Source: Epiperipatus broadwayi
Taxonomy: Eukaryota > Onychophora > Udeonychophora > Euonychophora > Peripatidae
NCBI GenBank assembly: GCA_028023455.1
Contig: JAQFVV010000022.1
Span: 5,723,998 to 5,787,997 of the forward strand
DNA: 64,000 bases
Direction: 5' to 3'
Within the stretch, counting starts at the first letter, position 1, and each line of letters opens with the position of its first letter. Below, piece by piece: positions 55,560-64,000 of this stretch. A program made the translations under genes and the position numbers. The notes under the pieces are model-generated. The model was not told where the DNA came from and did no database searches. It was given only the letters and a program-made list of their open reading frames with translations.

Positions 55560-55742
55560 TGTGTTGTGAGAGAGTCTACTATAATAAGTAACTGGTTCTT
55601 TGCGTGATTTGGTACAGTGATAGAAAAGCAGGCTCTGGAAGTCAAATGGTCCAGTTCTGTAACTTCAGATGCTCAAGATTCTTATGAATTTTTGAGCAAT
55701 AAATCATTTGGTTTTTATTTATTAACAAAGAGTTTTTCTTAG
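55560..55742 (+). repeat. Dispersed repeat with a TCTTATGAATTT end, copy 3
   Basis: See 29000-29145 and 47190-47372. Here the order is GAGTCTACTATAATAAGTAA, GGTACAGTGATAGAAAAGCA, TGCTCAAGATTCTTATGAAT, GAGCAATAAATCATTTGG. It contains GTGATTTGGTACAGTG-like words but no clear pol III boxes. Confidence 0.55.
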
Positions 55743-56055
55743 TTTTGACTATTTTACTTTTTACAAAAAATGAAGATAAGAATTGCAAGTAAAAAGATTC
55801 CAAATGCTAGTATAAATGTTGCTTTGATTTGTTTTGATGTCTCCATTTTTAATGATGTTTAACTTTGTAATCCTACTAACTTTCACATACTGAAATGGGG
55901 GAAGGAATGTGTAGATAGGTATATCTAATAAACTAAAACAGAAATAATAAAAATTCTGTTACTTTGATAAGTGGAATATTATATAAAGAAAAAGGTGTTA
56001 AATAGTGAGTGACATACAGTTTCAAATACATCTTTTATTCTTATAATTGATGTTT

Positions 56056-56158
56056 TTATTTAAATGTCATAGCATCGGCTGGGTCATGAACCCACAACCC
56101 GGACAACTGCCTGCTAGTGCAAGGCAGTTGCACTGACCTCTCGACCACCAATGCAAGA
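56056..56158 (-). mobile_element. tRNA-derived SINE, copy 4 (103 bp)
   Basis: Minus strand: GTCTTGCATTGGTGGTCGAG start, ACTGCCTTGCACTAGCAGGC anticodon arm, GGGTTCATGACCC T arm, GATGCTATGACATTTAAATA end. A 16-bp perfect direct repeat CTTATAATTGATGTTT flanks it (56040-56055, 56159-56174). Subfamily of copy 2. Confidence 0.9.
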
Positions 56159-56174
56159 CTTATAATTGATGTTT

Positions 56175-57497
56175 ATATAGTAAATTTATATGCAATCATC
56201 TTCTCTCTGGCAGAATTCACATACAGGCTTAGTCTACACATTTTTTTTAACAGTTTAGATATTACAAAGTTGGAAAGTAGTCCAGGTTTAATTTCAATAA
56301 AAAATCAAACTATTTTGGCCTTAAAAACCAATTTTTATATTCATACATTGAGGTGAATTGAAGTCTGTTTGGGTTTGTGACTTTATTGTGAACATTATGG
56401 TACATTGCTCAAATCTTGTAAATTCTATCTCATTAAAATAAATGAGCGATTAAAAAAAAAAGAATTTTATGTTATATAACTAAAATATATGTGAAATCCT
56501 GTGTGGCTATATTATTATTATAATAAAAATAAATAAATTATTTAGGTTTATTAAACCTTGCAATTAAAAAAAAAAAAAAGTAAAACATTTCAGTTAAAAT
56601 ATTTTTTTTAGTTTTATATTAAATTTCTCTTTTATTAATTTGTCAATAAACAAGCAGATCTAATTAATTTCAAATATTTAAAGAACATTAACTTGTTTAT
56701 ATATATTTTTTTAATAAAAGATAATGTTAAGAAAAATGGAAGAGATAAAAAAAAATTAAAGTAAATTTATGTGTATATTACATTGTCTGTTTTAAATCTA
56801 ATATCATGAATTGATTGGATAAAAATAGGATCACATTATTTTATTTCCCTCTCTTTTCTTCTATTACTGACAGGATAGATGAACAAACTGTGTACCAGGC
56901 CATGATAAATTAGGAAAAGGCAAAATCATTTCTGCAGCAAGTTACCAATCACTTGTAATAATCTCCCATAAATAAGAAGTTGACTTTCAAATGACTTTGC
57001 TAAAGTAAATTTATCCATGGAAGAATGTATTACTCCTTACGTACCAATTGTGACAATTCTACCTGAAAATGTGAGCCTGCAATGTAAAAAAATACTTGGA
57101 CATCTGCCTAAAAGAGAATATGATGAAATAACCTGCTAAAAAAGAATGGCAGGGAGAATAAATGAACCATTCTGATCCTTATATTCTATTCTATCCATGA
57201 TGACCAGATCTATAAATAAATGCCTTATTATCTGTAAATGAAGAGACTTTGAATTAGAAAGAATATAAATCATTGTGATCCAAAGAAGGCCTATTAAATA
57301 CTGTATTGTGACTTATTTAGTCACATGTGTGCACCCAAAACAGTAATGAAGGCACTACCTAATTAATCTTACATTATTAAAATAACTCTTGTTTAAAAAT
57401 TATAAGCTATAGTGGTCAGTCAAAATTATAACCATAAACTGCCTTAACTTTTGAAAACTCCAGACTACAGCTAAAGCTTTTTTTCCATTGTGGTATA
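56175..57497. other. Spacer, no gene recognised
   Basis: AT-rich with several poly-A tracts (56450-56461, 56566-56580). 56880-57350 is somewhat less AT-rich but shows no coding motif. Confidence 0.4.
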
Positions 57498-58605
57498 CAC
57501 CTGAGTCTCGTTTTACACAATAGATAGATTCCTCAGAAAACAAGCGCAAATGAAATCATGCAAAAATAGACGTAACTTACATTGAAAAAGGGGGGATGTG
57601 GTCTGTGATTTTTCAAAATTCGTGTAAAAGCAAAGCAAGATGTAAAATTACTTTAAAATTTGTGCAAAAAAAAAAAATAAGGAAATAAAATATGACTAAT
57701 AAAAAATTTCAAATTTGAAAAAAATTGATACAAGACAAACTTTTTTTAACTATAATATTTAATTTTATTCAAAATAATATATTTTTATGCATAATTTACA
57801 GTATGGTAATTTACATTTTTTTATACACATTTTAATTATTATCGCTATTTGCAAAACACACGTTCGTTTGCACTCTCATGTTGTGTTAATGTTTTTCTGT
57901 TGACAACGTAATTAGTAATTAATCTTTGAGACGATGATTTTATTAATTGTTTATGAACTTAGACTTATGATAATAAAAAGACATTTATTCACAACTTCTG
58001 GGAAAAATTTAATTAAAACTAACAACTAAAAATTAAATTTTATTTTTGTCTTTAATTTTCAATTTCGTTTAAAAATCAAATTTCACATCACATTATTTCA
58101 AATCGCGTAAGTAATTTTTAAATTGTTAATTACAATTAAAAATCAGATTTTAATTTTTAATTGTCAAATTTAATTGTGCCCACTGCTATTACTAACCTTT
58201 TAAAAATAAACTTGTAGACACTAAATGATTAATAATTGATTACGTTCTTTTTTAAAAAGCAAAAACAGAATGTGATTTAAAATGAAAAATTAATACGCAC
58301 AATGTTTGAACAAATTTACATTATAATCTTGTAAAATTTAATGTGGGTATACATAAAATGTAGAAATCATGATTTTAATTTCATTATTGCATAAAATCTT
58401 ACTATTATAAAGCACTGAAAATATTGAAATTACTAAGTTGAAAGTCGAATTCCAATAATGTGCTATTACTTTCAATATAACGTAAGTGCGCGAAATTTAT
58501 TATTGAAAGTAATAGCGCAATAGCGGAGATCGACTTCCAATGAAACACGAATCGTGCAACTTCAAAATCGTGTTAAATAAGTCCGCATAAAAAGAGACCC
58601 AGGTG
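57498..58605 (-). mobile_element. Non-autonomous TA-flanked DNA transposon, copy 2
   Basis: 1,108 bp, reverse orientation relative to 11689-12766. Ends CACCTGAGTCTCGTTTTACA and, reversed, CACCTGGGTCTCTTTTTATG; TA at 57496-57497 and 58606-58607. Interior blocks such as TTGATACAAGACAAACTTTT, ATTAATAATTGATTACGTTC and TTGCATAAAATCTTACTATT match copy 1. No transposase. Confidence 0.85.
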
Positions 58606-61011
58606 TAGTTTAATTCAGCAATTTAGCTATAGTATTATTTATTATGAAGGAAAAAGTAATATAGTTGCAAATATGGTTAGTATGAATTCAATAGAAGTAG
58701 TTTTTAGCAATTCTAAGGTAGAAAATATTGCAATTAATAATGTAGATATTTTATTAGAAGAGTCTATAATTAAAGATTATAAAAACTTAATTAAAATTAG
58801 GCAATAAATAAGCAATAAAATAAAATAATAGAAGCATGCATCTACTTATACTGCATACCTTTTGTAAATAAATAACTCATATAAAAAAGGAAAACATAAT
58901 ATTTTAAAATATGCAAATGTCATACACTGATATTCTAAGAACTTTAATCCAAAAATTATTTTTTCTAAAAGTAGAATATCAGGTAAAATAATATTTCTAA
59001 AAGTAGCATATCAGGTAAAATAATATGCATCTGAAATAAAACGTATGTAAAATCATAAAGATAAATAAAACTTTAACCATTTTACTATTTAAATAAATAA
59101 AATAAAATCCTTCTGTTTCTTCTGTTTTTCTAACAGAAACAGTCTTTTAGACCTACAGCAGATATCCAATGCACAAATATAACATTATGAAAATATAAAA
59201 GCACTTCATAGTTATTTTTAAAAAGATTTAAAATAAATTATGCTAGCAAACTATAAGTATGGCCATTCACTTAGCAGAATTCCATGGATTAAACAACAAT
59301 ATTTATTAAATTATAATAAAATATTTCTTCACACTTAATTGAGACATTAAAAACTTAATCTTTTAAAACATTGCAGTATTCAGCAGCAGAAATACTTCTT
59401 TCATTAAATTATCACATTTGACATTATAGTGATTTCCATAACAATGATGAGAGAAGAGAATATTTGCAGGTTTTTACAATTAAATGCAGGCAAAGTTTAT
59501 TTAAAATCACTTTAAATATAATGTTACTTTTCAGGAGTAATTTAATATTTCCAATTTATGTAAGTAATTTATTTCAATACTTTACAATATTTATTAAGCA
59601 TTTGTTTATGATATATGTCAATTGTTTTGTCTCCCTGGGCTCTAAGAAATTGATTTCTCTCCTCCTGATAGAACTAAACATAATAAACGAATTCCTTTTA
59701 TGCTGCCATAAAATAATTAATAATGTTTTTATTAAAATAATAGAACAAAAACTTGTTTATTTATGCAATATATTATTAAGCCCAACATTTTCTTGTCGAT
59801 ATGAAAATAGATCTATAAATCACTGAAATATACTCGTAACACAATAAGTCTTTATTGAATGAAATTCAAAGTTCTTAGTAGAAAGTAAATTAATATTTTA
59901 TATAAAATGAATATTCTTAGGAAAACTAAGATAAAGTTATTCAATACTTTAAAAAAAAAATATTGCCATTGCTACAAAGAGTTTCAAATATTTTACAGCA
60001 AACTTAAATATAAAATAGATGTTTAAATATGTCTTGAAACTGATAACAGTCAGTACATCATCATGGTGACAATAATAATGTCTTCCAAAGTTTCCAAATG
60101 CACAAAGTTTAAATGTTAAAATTGTAAACATTGTAATATTTAACTAATTTTAACAATAAATCTGGCTACAATGAAGATTTTTTCTTCCTTGAAATCCTAT
60201 TTAGATGCTATACCCAGATAAGTTAAATTTTATCCTAACATTATTTTAAACTAAATAAAAAGTTGTAAATAAAATTATACTTGTTAATTAAAACTGAAGT
60301 TTTAAAAAAAAAGCACAAAAAATAAAAATGATTTCAAACGTGAGTAGAGTGTTATTGAAAAAGGGTTTAGAGTACATGTACAGATGTTAATTTCATTTAT
60401 TTATAACTTGGATCATGTGAACACTTTAAAACGCTGATTATTGATATTTAAATCGATGCCCTCTTCTCTTTATTAGTTTGAATCTTTATTCTACTGAAAC
60501 TAAGGAAGGTTATCAAAAAAAATTTAATTAATATTTAGCTTTTAAAATAAATTAATTTTTCTATTTAGACAATAAAATTAAAGGTATTTCTTGTTACAAT
60601 AATTATTTACAAATTTAAACATTAGAATAAAATAAAATATTACATAAAAATTATTTACATTGTTTAAATAAAATAAATATTACTCATAATATTTAATATA
60701 TTCATTTACCATTAATTTTAATGTACAAAATTGCCCAGAATATAATTTTATATTATCTTTTTAAAATTAGACATTTAATAATACTTAAAATAAATAAATG
60801 TTAAAATTAAATATTATATTTATTCAGGCATTCATTTATCTATTACATTAAATCTTATTTTTACTGTTATTAGCTTTATTATAACTTTTAATGAATAAAT
60901 ATCACTAAATATTTAATTATAATATTCTCTGCTAAAATTACAATTAGATTAATACACTATGAATTTAATTTAATTACTAGAAATGTATTTTAAACACACT
61001 GATTACATAAG
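58606..61011. other. Spacer, no gene recognised
   Basis: AT-rich. A direct duplication AAAGTAGAATATCAGGTAAA / AAAGTAGCATATCAGGTAAA occurs at about 58968 and 58999. The 120-codon frame at 59464-59826 has no motif and biased, low-complexity content. Confidence 0.4.
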
Positions 61012-61145
61012 TAATATTCATTAAGGCTGTAGCCTCAAGCCCCTCTTTTCTTCCAAAGAATAAGCTTGTGGTTTAAGACCTGTAGAGGTCCCTACTATCA
61101 CATTTTATACACATGTGCTTGAGGCTACAGCCTTAATGAATATTA
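61012..61145. repeat. 134-bp element with perfect 29-bp terminal inverted repeats
   Basis: The arm 61012-61040 (starting TAATATTCATTAAGGCTGTA, ending CCTCAAGC) is perfectly complementary to 61117-61145. The 76-bp centre contains AAGACCTGTAGAGGTCCC, itself able to form a small hairpin. TAAT-type AT-rich flanks leave the target duplication ambiguous. Confidence 0.85.
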
Positions 61146-61859
61146 TTTAATTACTAGAAAAACTAAATATAGAGTTTGAGCTTGCATTTTCAAACTTAAA
61201 ATTAGTAGCACTAAACAAGCTAAATCAAAGAGTAATCTGAGAATAAACAGCCAGTAAATTTTTTATAATTAAAATGTTAATAATTTAAAAATATATATTT
61301 CATTTTTAAGCATGCCTTGTTCAAAAAAATGACAAAAATTTAAAATTTGTATTTTAAAAATCTCAGAAATGTTTTTTTTAATGTGAACAGAATTTTAAAT
61401 AGTATTTTGGATAGAATATATTGGCATTAAAAATAACCTGAGTTAGTCAACTTGTATACTAATTATAAAACAAAACCATAATTATAAAATGATCTGCCTA
61501 TCTTCATAAATAATGAGAGAAATATCAGATATCTACAAGTATAAACTTACAATGTATTTTTTGTAAATGAATATTATTGTATTGTGGACATCTTTAATGT
61601 GCTACTTCACTTTAGTACAGTGTCAGATATGTGGACTGGAGAGGTGGACTAAGAGATAAAACCCCACAAATAGCAGTTTATATATCATTTATGGTATTTA
61701 AATGAACTTATTTAAATTGTCAAGCGTTTAAAAAATAAAAACTTCTATTATGGTTAATAAAATAAAAAAATGTGTATAAAAATTCAGTTTTAAAAAAACA
61801 AAAAAAAAAAAACTTTCAGCATAATTTTCATTATCTCTATGTATCCTGTAAGTTTTTAA
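61146..61859. other. Spacer, no gene recognised
   Basis: AT-rich, poly-A at 61796-61811. No repeats or coding segments recognised. Confidence 0.4.
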
Positions 61860-61904
61860 TATGATATTGCTTATTAAGTCCATATCCTGTGCTGTCCTAT
61901 TCAA

Positions 61905-61956
61905 TATCCCCAAATTAGTTTCAAGTTTATGGCTTCCATCAATGAGGATGTTTGGA
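61905..61956 (-). ncRNA. Hammerhead ribozyme motif, class 1, degenerate
   Basis: Minus strand ATCCTCA, UUGAUGG (two core changes), AAGCC...CUU stem II region, GAAA, CUAAUUUGGGGAUAUUGAAU. Inactive relic judged by the core. Confidence 0.5.
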
Positions 61957-62317
61957 TCTTAGTTCTGTGTAAGTGGATTGTAGGATCTAATGCATCTTCC
62001 TTTTAGCTTCCATCATTTTATTCTATGTTATACTATCAAGCTACAAGCCAAAACTGAAAAACATATAAATGATTTCAATCTAAGTCAACTTTCTTGTAAA
62101 GTCATGTATATCTGAATTCACTTCAGTCTTTATATATTATGATGAACTTAATTTTGTAATAACTAAAGTTGCTTTTGTCCCATAGCCAGGATTTAATGTA
62201 AACCAATAAAATATTACCTCATTTCATTACATGACTTTAGTTACATATTGCTGTTATATCAGCATAATTTTCACCATCTTTATGTTACTCTAAACTTTAG
62301 TAATTCTGTGACATCCT

Positions 62318-62376
62318 ATCCAATATTGCCACACTAGATTCAAGCATATGTCTTTCATCAGTGAGGTGCTTTGGAT
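62318..62376 (-). ncRNA. Hammerhead ribozyme motif, class 1, one or two core changes
   Basis: Minus strand: AUCCAA pairing with UUGGAU, CACCUCA, core CUGAUGA intact, stem II AAG...CUU, GAAU for GAAA, CUAGUG for the C-TA-GUC end, UGGCAA. Stem I outer pairs are conserved. Confidence 0.6.
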
Positions 62377-62937
62377 TATGGATCAGAGCACCTGAACCTT
62401 TAAGATCTAATGCACTCTCAGTCCAGCATCTAATATTTATCTCTCTGTTATACTATTGATCTATCTGCTCAAATTAAAGCCATATACAGGTTTTCACTCA
62501 TGCCATAAACTTAAACTAGTGTGAGGATATTGAATATGACAGCATGGGATTTAGTAAACATTATTATCTAACCTCTATTATACTGCATCTTATAGTAAGT
62601 GGCAGAGAGATGGTGAAAATTTTGCTACTATAACAGCAATATGTAAGTTAAAGTCATGTGATGAAGTCAGGTGATACTTTATTGGTTTATACCAAATTCT
62701 GCCACAGAATAGAAGTGTTCATAGTTATTAAAGATTTAGGGATACCATAATATATAAAAATTGAACTGGTTTTAGAACTATATACTATGTGAGCAAGTTG
62801 ACTTAGATTAAAAACATGTATATGTTTGTTTTTTTTAATTTTTGGCTGATAACTTGATAGTACAACAGAGGTTAATGATACGTAGTTAAATGGAGGAGGT
62901 TCATTAAATTGTAAAGGTGCAGGTACACTGATTCAAG

Positions 62938-62996
62938 ATCCAAAGCTCCTCACTGATTAAAGCCATTAGCTTGAAACTAGTATGGAGATATTGGAT
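62938..62996 (+). ncRNA. Hammerhead ribozyme motif, class 1, catalytic G changed
   Basis: ATCCAA (62938-62943) with TTGGAT (62991-62996); CTGATTA (62953-62959) has T for the catalytic G; stem II AAGC, loop CATTA, GCTT perfect; GAAA 62973-62976; C-TA-GTA ending 62982. Stems intact, core inactivated. Confidence 0.65.
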
Positions 62997-63329
62997 AGGA
63001 GAGTGTGATAAATATTTAATAAGCACTATCATCTGGCATTTATTATTACTTAATAAAGATTACAGTAAATGGCATAAAGATAGTGAAAATTATGCTGATA
63101 TAACAGCAAAATATATGCAAAGATCATAAGATGGAGTCAGGTAAGAATCATAAGTTTAACTCTTTTAGTAGATTTTTTTTTTGAAAAAGTTTCTCAACCA
63201 AATATTTTACAGTATTGTAATTTCAGATTTTTCTTCACTATTAATAATTATGTAAGATTTAATATGCTTGACGTATGTAGTGAAATTAAATTCATAAAAA
63301 ATTACACTAATATTTCTTAAGGTTAATCC

Positions 63330-64000
63330 ACTTTCAGGGCATTTGACTCCATATTCATAACCTCCAAATCTAATACTTTATGCAAATCTATTCAAGCTCA
63401 TTTATATTGTCCATCTCTTTGATATAAAAAAACATGTATCCTTCTTGTTTATTGCCTTCAAGTCTCTCGCTATATACCATGCTTCTTTCACATTCCTTTT
63501 GATGTCATTTCTCTCAGTGGAAACTATTTCAGCACATGCAGGTTCAAATTCATGATTAGCCTCTTTTTGGTGGTCCACAAATACTGAGCTGCCCTCATTT
63601 CTGTTTAATACTCTTTTGTATAAGTATTTGTGTTGAGCTACTCTATTGTTCATAGTGGCCTGGGTCTCACTGTAGTATACTGCTCCACAGTTAGCCTGAG
63701 GGCATGTCATTTTGTACACCACATGTGGAGTAGTTTGTATATCAATCTTATCCTTAGAGTTGTTAATAATTCTATTAGTGTTAGGAGGGGTTCGAAAACC
63801 TACTGTGAATTCATTCTATAATTTTTTGACTAAATTCTTTTGCAATATTAGGTATGTATGGCAGACATATAAGTTGTTTTTTGTTCTTTCTTGGTTTATT
63901 TATGTTTTCATAAAATGTTTTGATTCTTTTATTGATGGTTACAAAATCGTAACCAACCTTCATTATATCACTAATATACTTGTTAATATTTATCCTTCTA
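63330..64000 (-). pseudogene. Third Penelope-like element, C-terminal part, cut by the window end
   Basis: Minus strand from the window edge: INKYISDIMKVGYDF and RIKTFYENINKP of the RT-endonuclease linker (64000-63850), a short break near 63820, then NEFTVGFRTPPNTNRIINN and the segment 63722-63402 with VYKMTCPQANCGAVYYSETQ (GIY-YIG, YIG altered to YYS), NNRVAQHKYLYKR (arginine helix), HEFEPACAEIV and KEAWYIARDLKAINKK at the C-terminus. The two-cysteine insert (C-P-x-x-x-C) and sequence differ from copies 1 and 2, so this is another PLE lineage and a younger copy: about 100 codons are unbroken. The RT should lie beyond 64000. Confidence 0.85.

Larger units (their letters stand above)
61860..63140. 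mobile_element. Diverged C-family HHR units in both orientations
   Basis: Two minus-oriented units (about 61860-62190 and 62240-62510) and one plus-oriented unit (about 62540-63120). Shared words with 42225-43240 include TTATTGGTTTATACCAA (TTATTGGCTTAAAACCAA), ATAGTTATTAAAGA, GTCATGTGATG and a GCATCT/GATGCACTCT block; ends GTTACATATTGCTGTTATAT and ATATAACAGCAAAATATAT face each other. Three hammerhead positions are recognisable at 61905-61956, 62318-62376 and 62938-62996. No coding capacity. Confidence 0.6.

Noticed and set aside
59464-59826. 120-codon open frame on the plus strand
   Set aside because: Leucine/isoleucine/phenylalanine-rich translation with no motif, in very AT-rich DNA where such frames arise by chance. 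No splice or upstream context.

Overview
This window looks like non-coding, repeat-dominated nuclear DNA from an animal, most likely an invertebrate. It is very A+T-rich (roughly three quarters by eye), with many (TA)n runs and no bacterial gene organisation. The only recognisable coding matter is decayed mobile-element protein: Penelope-like elements (PLEs) with a GIY-YIG endonuclease, a CR1-type LINE, RTE-type LINEs, a Ty3-type integrase fragment and a ZBED-like hAT transposase. I found no host protein gene, rRNA or convincing functional tRNA gene, and the sequence does not let me name the species.

Layout. 1-2640 AT-rich spacer; 2674-4319 PLE copy 1 (-); 4430-6262 tandem and inverted ~380-413-bp units carrying hammerhead-ribozyme (HHR) motifs; 6900-11471 CR1-like LINE (+) with a 459-bp foldback inserted; 11472-12995 another HHR unit array split by a 1,078-bp TA-flanked transposon (11689-12766); 13376 tRNA-derived SINE; 14310-14935 Ty3-type integrase relic; 15-20 kb spacer with unclassified repeats; 20.4-21.3 kb nested foldback; 25.7-26.0 kb foldback; 26069-28292 PLE with long inverted arms and a SINE inside one arm; 30130-31590 PLE copy 2 (+); 33470-34935 RTE LINE (+); 36530-39210 three foldback elements carrying HHR motifs; 40.1 kb foldback; 42225-43235 tandem 454-bp HHR units; 46149-46730 foldback; 48043 SINE; 50.3-51.4 kb two more foldbacks of the HHR class; 52497-55471 hAT element with an 8-bp target duplication; 56056 SINE (-); 57498-58605 second copy of the TA-flanked transposon; 61.9-63.1 kb diverged HHR units in both orientations; 63330-64000 a third PLE lineage running off the end.

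The most interesting signal is a population of hammerhead self-cleaving ribozyme motifs: at least sixteen positions in two sequence classes, besides weaker motifs at PLE ends. Each has the order stem I, CUGANGA, stem II hairpin, GAAA, very short stem III, NUH cleavage triplet, stem I. The outer stem I sequences differ completely between copies yet stay complementary. Several lie in direct tandem units of 378-454 bp, as expected for retrozyme-like elements that move through circular RNA; others sit at the apex of long foldback elements. A second coherent system is a ~92-106-bp SINE that is almost nothing but a tRNA-like fold. All four copies have 10-19-bp target duplications, and one lies in a PLE inverted arm whose partner arm preserves the empty site. 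The PLEs and LINEs are plausible sources of reverse transcriptase for both non-coding families; that link is inference.
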